NCBI GenBank assembly: GCA_950295325.1
Contig: OX485805.1
Location: 50,616,758-50,680,757 of the forward strand
From: Polytrichum commune
Taxonomy: Eukaryota; Streptophyta; Polytrichopsida; Polytrichales; Polytrichaceae
Direction: 5' to 3'
DNA length: 64,000 bases
The notes under the pieces are model-generated. The model was not told the origin of the DNA and did no database searches. It saw nothing but the letters and a program-made list of their open reading frames with translations. The translations under genes were made by a program, and so were the position numbers. Each line of letters starts with the position of its first letter. Position 1 is the stretch's first letter. Of the stretch, positions 44,787-56,591 are shown piece after piece.

Positions 44787-47700
44787 AGGTAGAGGGGCCC
44801 TTTCCCGCTCGAATTTCAGATGTGCTTAGTTGGGATGCTGAAATTATATTTTTATTAAGTTTGAGGGCTCCACACAGCTGGTGCAATAGCAACTCTGAAA
44901 AAATCAAAATTTTCCAGCTTGTCTGTCATTTCCTACAAATTCTTAAAGGAAACCTTGTAGAGTGACCAACACTCGCACATAGGGTACATGATATATCCAC
45001 AGGCTGGATTTCTAAATCTGCACTGGTGAATGGTCTAAAACCGAACGTTGGCAGCCCCTGACAACAATGGAAAGTGACGCCAAAAATACCCTCTAGGCTA
45101 GGTAATCTCGTGGGAGCGGAGTCATTTGTCCACTTGTGAGGGGATGGAAAGGGTCCCAAAGCGGGTTGGAATATCATCCGCATGATGTGGCGCACCGTCC
45201 AGCTGTTCACCTACTCCCGCTCAAAACGTTGTGGCCTCCCACGCCCTCCTCGCCCCGATTCCGCTCCCTCGCCCAACGGTCCTTCCTTTGGGTCGGGCGA
45301 CCGCTTCTCTAGTCGCTTGACCGCTTCTCTAGTCGATTGAACGGATTCGCCTTGTGTGCATTCCGCCGTGTAGGGATCGCCATGCGGCAAAAACCCACAG
45401 AGCAGAAGCTCCGAGCTGAAGCAATAACGGCTTCGATGAAGATTTTGCCGGACTGGATGACTAATAAACTCTCATAATACCACCCTTACAAGAGTCCACA
45501 GCTATGACTTTGCTTTCTTGATTGGAAACTGCATGAGTAGTCTAGAAAGTTGGTATTTGCTGAAATATAGAGCCGGACTGGAATAATGTTGATCTTGTGT
45601 TGTTAATCTTCCTACGCTGGACCTGTCCTCGCGTTCTCCTCAGTGTAGAATCTGTATGCTGGTGGGTACAAGGCATGGGCGTGGGGATTTGCATAGGGTG
45701 GGTACACCCACGGGTATGATAGTGGGGCAGGTCACGGTGCATGAGGTGCTTGAGAGCACTGTTGGACCTGCCTGGATTCTGCTGGGATAGCCTGCGCAGA
45801 TTGTGGTGGCTCCACCCTCTCCCGACGGCCCCTAGTTGCTCCTCTAGCTCTTGTGGTAAGAATCTCCTTCTTCTTCTCTTGTTTTTTCCTTGCTCGTTCT
45901 TGTGCGCGCTCCTCCTTGAGTTTTTGTTGTTGCTCTTTCGCAACCTTCCTTTGCTCTTTAGTGGCCTCTTTGTCCTTTTTTTTTTCTTTGCAGCTGCAGC
46001 TGTGGCCTCTTTTCTTGCTAGAAATTCCTCTAGTCCCGCAATATAATCCCTAGAAGTTAAGATTATGCTACTTGTGTAGTCTTGGAGAGGTTGCTGCCTG
46101 GTTCTCTTTTTAGCTGGAATGATCTCAGACAAGGCTAGGAAGTTACTTATGTTTTGCTCATTTCCCTCATGAATATGTGCACGAAATGCTGAATTTATTT
46201 TGATGTGTTGGTCACTTAAATGGTAGTCGCTTTCTTCTCCATTATGCACATCTACATAGTAGTACCTTGTAGGTGCATCCGTACTGATGCCTTTACACGG
46301 TGCATGTAGGTTGCTTCGCTCGCGTGTACCCTCCAACACCGAAGTTCCCAGACTGCAAGCTCCGAGATCACACTCTGCCTGATACGCATCTTCACCTGCA
46401 CTGCTTGAGTCCGAGTCATTGGACTGAGTCGCAGCGGCAATGTCGTAGCTCTCATGCCCCTCCTCGAAACCTTGACTGGGAGTCATTTGGGCCATGACTG
46501 CTTGATCATTTAGTGGCCGGATCCCTGTTTTTTGAAACCCTGACTTCATGTTCTTTGCAGTAAGGGATTTTTCTAATGCTTCAGATGTCCATTCACATAA
46601 GTGTGTTTTTTCTACCTTCTTGCCCTTGTTCAATAAACTCCATGAGTCTCTAATCTGTCTGAAAGCAATTTTGAAAGGTTTAAAACAAGACACATCCAAG
46701 GATTGTAGGGCATGGGAAGTATGGCTAGGTAAAGAGATGATATCTAAACCTGAATTCATGGCAATTGTAACTACCTCCAAGGTGACATGCGAATTGTGAC
46801 CGTCCAAAATTAGCAAGTGTCTGTTTGTGTTGTCAATTCCTGATATTTCCTTCAAAATGCCAATGAAATGCGAGATCCAGGACTCAAACAACCATTTAGT
46901 CATCCATGCGTTAGGTTGCATGGCCATGACCGCATTTGGCTCACAATTTTTGATATAGTCTTGTAGAAAGTAAGTCCCCTTTAAGATATAGAAGTTAAGG
47001 ATTTTTCCTCCTTCAGCATTGATACAGGAAAGGACAGACAAATGCTCACATTGGTCTGGCTCTATGGTGTGGACAGATTTGCTACCTACTTTTGCTAGGA
47101 CTGTTGCACCCCCCGATCGCCCTGCCTGCACTCCACTCTCGTCACAATTCCAGATGTTGGAGGGTGGATAGTTAAAGGTATTGTAAAGCTCTTGTAAGTT
47201 ACTGTAAAGGGTAGCTGCACTTGTGGGGCATAATCCCCTAGCCCTGCCCATCTCTAAACTCTGGCTTTTCCTAGATAATAACTTTGGATGTCTGAGTTTA
47301 AAGCTTCTAAGCCAGGATTTTCCAGGGACTCCGCTGGCACTCCATGGTGTTTCTCTTGTTTGTGTTGCCATTGCCACTTTTAACCTCAGCTGCCCTGAGG
47401 TTAATGGATGGCCTAGATCTTGCATCTTAAAACAATAATCAATTAACTTTCCCTCCTCCTCTTGACTTAACACTATTTTTGTTCCCCTCTTCCTCCCCAT
47501 CACTCTGCCATACAGATGGTCCCTCAAAGAGGACGTTAGAATCCCAAATGTGCGTGCAACAGCTCTTACCTCCATTCCCTGATCTGTGATCGCATCCATG
47601 GCTTGTTTTAATGCTGCATCTGTCCAGTTACCCGTTTTCTTCACTGCACCTCTTCTTTGTGAGCATTTGCTCGCCCCTCCAGTGTTGATTGGAGCTGATT

Positions 47701-48517
47701 GAGTATTCTGGGTGCATCCTATGATGGTCTTAGTATCTTTCACTCTGAATTCAAATTGAGATTGGCTTCTCTGCTCCCACGTGTTTGCACTTCTCAACCC
47801 CACCCTCCTACTTCTCTCGCTTTCCACACTCATAGATTTTGGTATGCGCTCCTGACTTTCATTTGCAATGGAATTGACATGCAGAGTAGGGGTACAAATT
47901 CTATATCTACTCCTCCCTTGCTGTAATTGAGCCATGTGGTCATCAAAGTCTATGAACCCTCTCTGCCCACCCTCAACTGAAATTTGCCCTCCCACACCAC
48001 AAACTTGAGTTTCTGGTATTTCCTCACTGCTCTGAAAGCCCTCAATTTCTTCTACAAATGTATCCATGATTGATCTAATTAACCTCCAAAGAGCACTTCA
48101 ACCTCACTCTTGTTGCAAGACTAAAATCCCCATGGTTCCTCACAAACACAAACACTTATACATATAAACATGTCCTTACTGGACTGCAATAAAAATCATG
48201 CCGCCACCTCAAGCTGCCCATTTAGGCGCACAAATCCAAACACCTTTATTACAAAATCCGCCCACTTCGGGGCCAATTTTTTCGAGCTTACAAACTCTTA
48301 ATTGCACCCCCACTACCCCCCTTTCCCAAACTCTGAAATCCATTTTTCATGCAATCAGACCCTGTAATTCGCCCTACTCTACCCTTCAAAGCGTCCTGTG
48401 AACAGTAAAAGTACCCAGATGGGCGCTGCTATAAACCCACACGTACAGTTCAGTGAACCCAGCCTCCGACCCTAGGGGGCGGCATTTAGACCCGAGCGGG
48501 AATGTGGCCCGCTACCT
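44787..48517 (-). mobile_element. Complete pogo-like (Tc1/mariner superfamily) DNA transposon, 3731 bp
   Basis: Flanked by TA on both sides (44785-44786 and 48518-48519). The terminal inverted repeats are about 24 bp and imperfect. The left end starts AGGTAGAGGGGCCCTTTCCC and the right end in reverse starts AGGTAGCGGGCCACATTCCC; both continue CGCTCG. The element contains a single long minus-strand transposase frame. TA duplication plus CENP-B-like DNA binding and a DDE_1 transposase define the pogo/Tigger branch. The close TIRs and long frame suggest recent activity compared with its neighbours. Confidence 0.9.
45542..48067 (-). CDS. Pogo/Tigger-type DDE transposase, 841-aa frame
   Basis: Cuts and re-inserts the transposon ends in the nucleus. 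About residues 1-140 form a poorly ordered leader. A psq-type helix-turn-helix follows at about 145-192 (NWTDAALKQAMDAI ... VRAVARTFGI ... LRDHLYG). A CENP-B/Tc5-type helix-turn-helix lies at about 200-265 (GKSWLRSFKLRHP). The DDE_1 catalytic core has three acidic residues: Asp309 in NCDESGVQ, Asp422 in LILDGHNSH and Asp458 in LQSLDVSCFKPFK. The last two are 36 positions apart. The catalytic half has no stops or frameshifts. After an A10 run on the coding strand (45985-45976) the reading frame turns very basic. The frame shifted by one encodes a charged Lys/Glu/Gln helix and ends at 45732. The intended C-terminus is therefore uncertain. The start at 48067 is the first in-frame Met; a shorter start is possible. 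Confidence 0.87.
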   Translation of the reverse strand: MDTFVEEIEGFQSSEEIPETQVCGVGGQISVEGGQRGFIDFDDHMAQLQQGRSRYRICTPTLHVNSIANESQERIPKSMSVESERSRRVGLRSANTWEQRSQSQFEFRVKDTKTIIGCTQNTQSAPINTGGASKCSQRRGAVKKTGNWTDAALKQAMDAITDQGMEVRAVARTFGILTSSLRDHLYGRVMGRKRGTKIVLSQEEEGKLIDYCFKMQDLGHPLTSGQLRLKVAMATQTRETPWSASGVPGKSWLRSFKLRHPKLLSRKSQSLEMGRARGLCPTSAATLYSNLQELYNTFNYPPSNIWNCDESGVQAGRSGGATVLAKVGSKSVHTIEPDQCEHLSVLSCINAEGGKILNFYILKGTYFLQDYIKNCEPNAVMAMQPNAWMTKWLFESWISHFIGILKEISGIDNTNRHLLILDGHNSHVTLEVVTIAMNSGLDIISLPSHTSHALQSLDVSCFKPFKIAFRQIRDSWSLLNKGKKVEKTHLCEWTSEALEKSLTAKNMKSGFQKTGIRPLNDQAVMAQMTPSQGFEEGHESYDIAAATQSNDSDSSSAGEDAYQAECDLGACSLGTSVLEGTRERSNLHAPCKGISTDAPTRYYYVDVHNGEESDYHLSDQHIKINSAFRAHIHEGNEQNISNFLALSEIIPAKKRTRQQPLQDYTSSIILTSRDYIAGLEEFLARKEATAAAAKKKKRTKRPLKSKGRLRKSNNKNSRRSAHKNEQGKNKRRRRRFLPQELEEQLGAVGRGWSHHNLRRLSQQNPGRSNSALKHLMHRDLPHYHTRGCTHPMQIPTPMPCTHQHTDSTLRRTRGQVQRRKINNTRSTLFQSGSIFQQIPTF

Positions 48518-48519
48518 TA

Positions 48520-49689
48520 GTTGCAAATCCTATTTGTTCTCATTCGTTATGGGATTGAGTAATGAGTTCCAGTTAAGAATTATTATGGTATAAGTTATGA
48601 TGAAATCGAGAAACATGTTTTGTGTCTTTGAGATGTATTTATGAGAATAATATTAGAAGGTGCAAACAATTATGGCGAGTGTGCACATCATTGAATGTAT
48701 CAACCGGTGTCTGACTCTTTATGTGATTGGCTTAGCATATATTCTTCGCACTTTGTTTTGCTGAAGAATTTATTGAAAAGCCATAACTAGATATTGTGGC
48801 ACTTGGAAATAAACATCGACTGTCATAGTAATTGATAAATTAACATCATCAAATAGTTGGTCACTTTCAAAGTGCTTCTAACGAGGGGCAGTCATTGGTC
48901 ATATGAAGCTGATATTGAAGATTTGTAGCAAAGAGACATTTCAAAAATGCAAGTGAGTATTTCATTCATACCTCCTTAGTCACAACCTCTATCAAAGACT
49001 AATTCTGCATCTTCTATAGATATACCAAAATGTTGCTATTAATATATTTGGATTTCAAATTCAAAATTACAATCACTACAAATTGGTGAGTTTTGTTTTG
49101 ATTTCATTTCGATTACATAAACTAACTTGTTCTCTGCGGCTAGCTCTGACTGTGGTACATGACTTTAGCATGTTGAGGTTATTGGTGGATATGAGAGAAG
49201 AAATTGCTTCAAACAAACAGGTAATCATAGCAACCAAGAAAAATTTATGTAAGCAATTATTGTTGATATCAATCATTTCAGTGTATTTTAGGCCATCTAT
49301 ACTGCCAAATTTGTTTTTTGAATTTTGAAGCAGTTGCGAGATGACTTGATAATGAGGCTAATTATTGGACACGAAATTACTGTAATTGTCTTCATGTAGA
49401 CAACTTACTACTTTACGCAAGTAAACCAATTTCACACATATATTATAATTTCCTAGATCATATTTAAGTGTTTGAAGAGTCGTGTCCACTACAAAGAGGT
49501 TGTGATTAACTACCATAATTAATGATAACTACGGTTTTTTCATTTACACTACTTGTGTGCAAATCCTTGATAACAAAATAAAATCTGATACTTGTTTGTC
49601 TTTCAGATCTATGTCTAGACGCCATCGAGAATAAAGAAACAAAGTTAGAATGAAGGAAGATTTGAGATGTCACAAATCAAACCTTACTT
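48520..49689. other. Intergenic, no gene recognised
   Basis: AT-rich sequence between the two DDE transposase regions. Only short frames (66 and 81 aa, antisense to each other) without motifs. Confidence 0.4.
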
Positions 49690-51170
49690 GTTGTTGCGTA
49701 GATTTGTTGATCGGTGGTCTACCCCGGTGTCCTCTTCCACGTCCCTTTCCAAAGCTGCAATTTCAAATTTTATAGGTATGTGCTATAAACTTCTATATAA
49801 ATCATATTTTTAAATTATTACTATATCATATGAAATTATGAATGCTTAAGTTTTTGAATCTTACCTTAGAATAAGTAGAAGTTGCACCAATGCATTTGAT
49901 CTCCTAGTCACAATTTTAATTCTTGAATATGAACTTGTTGTGTTTGATATTGTAGATGAAGGCATCTTTCTTGTCATGCCCCATAGTGTGGCCATGCTGG
50001 TCGTGTTGCTTGAAGTAGTGAGCAATGATACTCTAGTGAAAGACTTTTTCAAAATTGTGTTTAAAGACACTTCCACACATGTATATTCGTTGTCATTGTT
50101 GTTATTTGTTTTCACCGCTTCATTCTCCTCAATGTTGAATAATGGTGTTTTGATGTTGTCAATCATGACTTACTTTTGAAACTCTGGTTGAAATGCATGT
50201 TGTAAACATATATAGCTTAATCATTTCTTAGTTTACTTTCAAGTCTTCAAATTTGTTAATTTGATTTGAAATCACTTGCATTATAAACTTGTTAAATTCC
50301 ATCTGAAATACATGTTTGAAAGGCCTTTGTAAAATAACATCTCTTGGTTGAAAAACATATGTGCAATTGGCAAGTATAAAGAACAAATAAATCCTAGGAT
50401 GATTGCTCTTCATCCACACCCTAAACTCTTTGTTAATATGAACACTCCAATAATTAATGAGCCAAATCATATCTTGATGTGTAAGAAGTCCCAATAAATT
50501 TATTTGTGGTGTTCTATAATTTAATAAAATATTGTTTACAAAAAAATTGCATGTGTTTAGAGTAGATGAATAATTTGAGGAGAATATAAAATACCAACTA
50601 TCTTCTTTACATGCAATGTGTTCATCATTCTTAGGAAGAAGGGTATTGGAATCCACCCTTAAAAAATCACTTGAAAATGTAAAATATTATTATTGGTTGC
50701 TGAAGAGACAACCACAGTGATTTGACGTTTATCTTCAATTCCTTGTATCTTCAGATGCTTAGAGTTTGTTTTTTCACGTTCGAGCTCTACATGTAGGAAC
50801 AAGATGAATGCACGTTTGGTCTGTATTTGCAACTAATTCCTTTGGAATGTTGTAAATCTTCACTAAACATGCACATTTTTGTGCCATCTTCTTCGCTTGA
50901 TTTTCATAATCTAATGATAGTTTTTTGCCTGATATTGTTGCAGCTCGGTACCTCCAATTTATCTCAACTTTAATGAATGCTAATGTTCATTGATAATTCA
51001 TACAAAATCCGCTAGAGTCCTCTAGCAAGTGGGGTTTTAGTTTTGAAATGATTTTTTTATTATATCTTGTATGCAGACTTCATTCAAATATTGACGAGCA
51101 ATCATTTGCTTCTTCAAGACCTCACAAATATTTTTTTCAAGAAGAGGATATGAGGCTAAAATTAAACAAT
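49690..51170 (-). pseudogene. Decayed DDE (pogo-like) transposase, different lineage
   Basis: Read on the minus strand from about 51170 downward, pieces of one transposase appear in order. These are KKQMIARQYLNE (about 51110), NWRYRAATISGKKLSLDYE (about 50950), YNIPKELVANTDQT (about 50855-50810, first catalytic Asp), EDKRQITVVVSSATNN (about 50735-50690), INYWSVH (about 50445; the second Asp reads Asn), and VFQPRDVILQRPFKH (about 50350-50305, third Asp). An Arg/Gly-rich tail follows near 49740. The longest unbroken piece is 50656-50228 (142 aa). At least one stop near 50774, further stops and a frameshift break it. Sequence and spacing differ from the transposase at 45542-48067, so this is not a decayed copy of it. 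Confidence 0.78.
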
Positions 51171-52519
51171 ATTGTGTAGACTTGGGAAAATAAGTGTCAA
51201 ATTCTACATACTTCTTGATGTTGTTTTTAAAAACTCCATTTGAATGAAATCAACCACGGGTAGATCACTCCATTGTCAAGTTGAACACCACGTGCGACCA
51301 AAAAAAATCTTCTTTTGGTAAGTTGCACCACCAAAATGGGTCAAAATTTTATCAAAATTTTTTCATGAGTAGATATACACAGTACCTATGACATAGTCAA
51401 AAGTGGTAACTAAATTTGATGATTTATTTTTTTCATAAAACATACCATTTCTAACTAGAATGACACAGAATTGAACTAAAACAATTACTAAAAAAAATAA
51501 AGATGACTAAAAATTTCAAAAAAGTATACAAAAGATACTATCAATGGTTATGTATATGTAGAAAAAATATCATAAATTTAAAATTATATATGGCATGTAA
51601 TATAGGGGTAGCAAACTTTGTCCACACGTGGTGTCAACTTGACAATGAAGTGACCTCCTTGTGAAATCAACCATGCATGGTTCCTTTATTCAAATAATCA
51701 TAAACACAATTCAAACCTCATGGCTTTCTATAGGCTGACCTCAAGAAGTTCTATGCATCCCCAATGTTTCAATGTTGTTTAACAACAACATAGATAGAAG
51801 GTTGCTCCACTTCCACCGCTCTCTTCTTTTCTTCCTTAGAAATTGCTGTAAAAAAACATAAAATCTAGTTCCTTACGCTTTGGACGGACACACATATACA
51901 TACACACACATATCAAGAACAAATGTACACCACAATCCAACAATAAAATGAAAATTTGAAAAGATAGTAATATATACAAAATACTACTAATTGAGATTAT
52001 GACATTTAATGAGGTTAAACACACCAAGGCCGCCACAAATGAATGATTTTTTTTAAAATCTTTCATTGTCGTAGACTAGCCTTGTATTAAAGTGACGAAT
52101 ATTTTTTATTTTTATTTTTTTTATTTATTAATTTATTGCTACCATGCCGGACCCACTTTCTCCACTTTAATTAATTATTCGGCATGAGATGCCGACCCTA
52201 ACAGTTGAGTACAGTATTACACTTGTTGTTAGTATTATCTCGGATTTTCAACACAAATTTGTGGATGTGACAATCATATGTTATAAGAATAAGTGTAGCA
52301 CATGTCTTTATATGCATTATTGTTTTTGAGCGTATCTTTCGTCCATTTTTACTTAAAACATAGTTCCTAAGTGAGGGAGGGACAAAACATGGTCACTTAG
52401 GCACTTAGGGGTGAATTCAACATGCTTAATATGTTAACATACTGGTACATGGTAGGTGACAAGTAGGGACTTTGATACTTTGATGTTGAAATGCTTATTT
52501 TTGAGGTGACACATGCGAT
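51171..52519. other. Intergenic, no gene recognised
   Basis: Very AT-rich. It may include the upstream part of the decayed transposon, but no terminal repeats were identified. Best frame 76 aa (51836-52066, minus) without motif. Confidence 0.4.
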
Positions 52520-52546
52520 TCAAAAAAAAAAAAAAAAAAAAAAAAA

Positions 52547-52582
<36 letters not shown>
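52520..52582. repeat. Poly-A followed by (AAC)n
   Basis: An uninterrupted A tract of nearly 30 bp runs directly into about eleven AAC units. This form is seen at tails of retroposed sequences and in plain microsatellites. No recognisable element precedes it. Confidence 0.85.
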
Positions 52583-52584
<2 letters not shown>

Positions 52585-52623
52585 CATGATCTTGATATGA
52601 GCAAAATTCAATAGGCTTGGACA

Positions 52624-54787
52624 TGAAGGGGGGAGAGGGGGTTGGACTCTTCATTGGAAACCCAAATGACGTGCATGGGTTGCTAATCAATTAAGCCCCC
52701 TATATACAAGAAATTTATAGAGAAAAACGAATGTATACATACTAATGGCAAGCTAGAAAATGGATTCATGTATTTATACTAGGATTTTCAATGCAATGTA
52801 GTAAATGCCTCCACTACATATACAAAATAAAATCTTGAATTAAATAAACTTTAATTATATATAAAACCCACTTTCAATTTCCAGTGAAAAAATCATTGAA
52901 CATTTTTTTCCCATCCATAGCATATAAGTCAACGATTGCATCAAGCAAACAAAGACAAGGGTAAAATAATTTAGCAATAATCCACTGCAAAACTCAAAGG
53001 AGCCCATGAGCTCTCCAAGAGCCTCCAATTTGCAAAAACCTAGAATTCAAATGCAAACCCCAACAAGAATGGACAAGATAGTCAATGAGGAATATTATCA
53101 TATGACAACAATGGATGGGAATCATGAATTGGATGAAACTGACAAATTTATTGTCAGTTTTTCCTCTAAATCCTAGGCCCCATGTAGAACATAATTTTAG
53201 GCTAAAGTCTAAAATATGAAATTTTTGATTTCTTATCTTTTGGACTTAAGATGGAAGTGGCAAGCTATAATCGGATGAATAGCATTTAGGAGTGGTTACA
53301 ACAAGCAACAAGCACAAGGCAGAGGTTATAATTGTTTACCAGAGGTGAAGATAAAAGACTATTGCTTGAGGAACTGAGATGGCCAATTCCAACGAGGATA
53401 GTCTAGCTAGAGGCAAGTTAGAGAGATAGGCAAAAGACCTGATTACAGAAGTTAGTTTTTGTTTCTAGCCAAGAGTTGAAGTTGAAGAATGAGAGATGAT
53501 GCAGAAGGAGTGAAGATCAAAGAAGGTAGAGTGTGATCAGAAAAGTTGAACATGAAGGATACAAATATCCACTGTTACTAGGCAATAGCCTGAATGCAAG
53601 TCAGAGAATCAACGAGGGAAGAAGACAAAAAGAGTGATATGCCGAGAGGCAATAGCTTGAGATGAATTTAGTAAAGATAAAGCGAGTTAAGAGTGAAAGA
53701 GACCGAACTTGTGAGAGTCTGATAACCATGCTTCACATGAGAGATGTTGCGCAAACAAGAAGTGGTCATAGCCAAGACAAAGCCAATAGCTTGTGAAAGG
53801 TAAGGTGAAAGAGAATCAAAGAGAATGCTGACAACATGTGAGGGATGTGACACAAGAGAAAGGTAGTTAGTCTAAATGTGGTTGGAATGATAAGAGAGTT
53901 GTGAGGCGAGGGAGAAAGTCAAACTCATGAGGAATGACCTAACCATCAAAGTACAAAAGTGAGAGAAAAGAAGTTTAAAGAGGCTAGGGTTGTCAATAGT
54001 CTAAAACAAGAGGCAATAGCCTTAAGAGCCAAAAGGTTGATCTTATGATTAAGATTGGATGTTATCTTTGGATCAATGTTGTGATAAAGACTAGGCTAGT
54101 TGAGTTGTATGCTAACTAGGAATATAGCGTATATGATTGTATGTTACCTTAAATGTTTGTAGGGATTGTCAACCAAGATGCTATATTGGATGACGATTCG
54201 TGAATGAGATAAGTTCATAGGAATATTTACGATTGATGATATTAAATGAGCCTTCTCATCAAGGGAAAAGATACTAACCCCAATAGGATGAAACTCCATT
54301 GGAAGACTATGGCCACTATAAAGACAATTGCCAAACCAAAGACTATTGCGAAAGCTGAAAGAGCTTCGCAACTGACATAGTGGATGGAATTAGAGCAATA
54401 GGAGTCCACACACAAAGAATGGAATCACACATGATTGAGAAAGCACGGATGAACCATAAGAGTGTGAATTAAACCTAATGAAGGAGTAAAAGACATAGAT
54501 TCTTATTTGAAACCTAAATCCAACGTGACATTAATCCTTATAGACACTAGCTCAGTCTTCCCTGTGACCTTGTGCCCTAGGTTAGTTTGGAGTGATAGAA
54601 AAACCTTAACTACACCCCTTTATGTACATCTATCTTTACTTCAATATTCTTAATAGCCTTTTTAAATGTACACACTAGAAAAAATATTACTTGTCCCATA
54701 TGTATATTATGTACGCTAACGTCTCAAACAATACCCCTTCTTACACTCGTGTTAGTTCATGTGGTATGAAGAATCCACCCCCTCATG
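52624..54787. mobile_element. hAT-N family element, copy 4, split by a solo LTR
   Basis: Flanked by a perfect 8-bp repeat, CTTGGACA, at 52616-52623 and 54788-54795. The left end carries GGGTTGGACTCTTCATTGG and the right end ATGAAGAATCCACCCCCT. Without the inserted LTR the element is about 0.73 kb, close to the 685-bp copy at 59316. The interior matches the copy at 38855, for example AATGCAAACCCCAACAAGAA at 53047. Confidence 0.85.
53183..54614. mobile_element. Solo LTR-like insertion of family LTR-B, nested
   Basis: 1432-bp insertion inside the hAT-N element, starting TGTAGAAC and ending AACTACA (TG...CA with a 5-bp inverted terminus). It is flanked by CCCCA (53178-53182) and CCCCT (54615-54619), 4 of 5 identical. 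Other hAT-N copies run continuously across this point, for example GGGCCCCCTTTTGTGAATCT near 41180, which supports the borders. The interior is purine-rich and repeats a GGCAATAGCYT motif (about 53582, 53648, 54012; related at 53781). No coding region. Confidence 0.68.
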
Positions 54788-54795
54788 CTTGGACA

Positions 54796-55679
54796 CCATT
54801 AAAACTAACCTACTACAAACATTTTGTGGAGAAAATGTACATAATATGCTCATAGTTTAATCTTAATGTAATGTGGATCATTAATGTGTGCATGTATGTT
54901 GCGAGATGAGTTTGATTTGCTGTTGAGATTGGAAACATAGTTTGTTCAAAACATTAAAAACCAGAATAATTAATGCGAATGCAATGCATGGCAATTTTGT
55001 TTGTGAACGCTCTAGGCATTCGTTCATTTGTTAGTGCACTTTTCAACCCTTCATGCAGCATGGTAGAAAGCCAGTGTGTGTGTTTGGAAGGGGTGTTTAG
55101 AGGTGTTTTGTGATTTCTAACATCAATTTACAAGAAAATATTCAAGGATCCTGAAGGGTTAACCAAAACCATGAATGCCTCCATAAAGAATCAAGAGACC
55201 AGGTTGATGATTCCTTCCTTATATATCTCAGTAACTTAATTGCGAGCACAATGTGATGTACATGCTGAGTGACGATGCTTATTTGAACACTTGGGATTTG
55301 AAATTTTTTATTTTCACTCACTGTCACGTGGGCTCATACAGGCTAGTATGAAGATTCGGTGCTGAGGTCCATCCAGCCTCTATTTCATTGAAATGTATTG
55401 GCCAAGTATCCAATATTATACTCCAAATTCACACCATATAATTTAAGGTGTCAACAGATCATGACAAGTTTCGGGTCATTTCATGTCAGCGGTGTGAATT
55501 TCGTGTCATTCCACTTCTGTTAGGCTACAAGGATAATAAACAACCTTCCATATATATTCCGCCAATTCTAAGCTAAAAGACTTGTTTTAGAAATTAAAAA
55601 AACTTAGACCACATTCAAAACATTTTCTACAAGTTGTAGTAATCAAGACATTTTGTCACCAGTCTGGAGCTCTGTCCGG
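54796..55679. other. Intergenic, no gene recognised
   Basis: No coding region or terminal repeats recognised. Confidence 0.4.
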
Positions 55680-56270
55680 GAAGAACCGGCGGTTAGTTAC
55701 ACATGAACTGGTTGGGTTTGAGAAACGACCAGTTGAAGTTGGAGACTTGAGGAGAATTACCGATCATTTTAGAGGAATCTATAGAATATACCTCAAATGA
55801 ATTAAGCAAAACCGGAAGATGTCAACATGTAACCAGCTGGATTATGAATCACAAGGATCTTGACTGACTATGCCCAAAAACTTCCCAGGCACTGGTCTGG
55901 AGTGCTCACCAGCTGTGCAATAATTTCTGGTTTGTTTGAAAACATAGAATGGCTTATATATATAGTGTTTATATTCATCTCTGTCAGATTAGACTAGAAG
56001 AAGCCTGGGTCAGCTCCAATCGTGAACACTTGAACAATGAACGGGGAGAACTGGCTGCTTGTGACAGATGAACTGGTTGAGTTTGAGAAATAACTGGCTG
56101 AAGTTCAAGACTTCAGGAGAATTAATTACCCATCAGTTTAGAGGAATCTATGGAATATACCTCCATTAATACCAAGACAAACCGAAGAATCACAACATGT
56201 AACTGGTTGGACTTGGAAACAACTAGGATCTCGACCGATTATGCCCAAAAATCTCCCCAGACACTGCACT
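55680..56270. repeat. Direct duplication, unit about 225 bp, spacing about 363 bp
   Basis: Two related blocks, 55680-55905 and 56043-56270. Shared pieces are GATGAACTGGTT or CATGAACTGGTT, TTTAGAGGAATCTAT, GAATATACCTC, CAACATGTAAC and ATTATGCCCAAAAA or CTATGCCCAAAAA. No frame stays open through both, so the block is not evidently coding. Confidence 0.75.
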
Positions 56271-56409
56271 TGAACAATATGATCGCCATACTGTTAATTA
56301 ATGAGTGATTCTTTGGGAGTAATGCAAGGCTCATCAGGCAAACATGTTATCAGCATTTCTGATATAAGAATGTTGAGGAGCACATCAGATTTCGGCGCCT
56401 CTATGTGCC

Positions 56410-56591
56410 TTGAATGTGGCACAAATCTCCACAAAAAGTATACCCACAATATTCCCCACATCCAATATAAGATATATGTTTTAATTATGTCTATTGACTC
56501 AAATAAGAAACGGTGACACTGTCATGGTGCAACTGTCATGAATACTTTCTGCGTCTTGAGTCTGATCTTCGAACTTGACCATGCAAAGAGG
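56410..56591. repeat. Segment also present at 61680-61855
   Basis: Shares CCACAAAAAGTATACCCACA or its one-base variant, GTGCAACTGTCATGAAT-like sequence, GAGTCTGATCTT and GAACTTGACCATG with 61680-61855. Together with the similar text at about 55560 and 61265 (TAAGCTAAAAGACT) this shows two copies of a longer dispersed repeat of unknown type. Confidence 0.65.

Noticed and set aside
45741-46046. 101-aa Leu/Phe/Ser-rich plus-strand frame as a membrane protein
   Set aside because: It is the antisense of the Lys/Arg-rich transposase tail.
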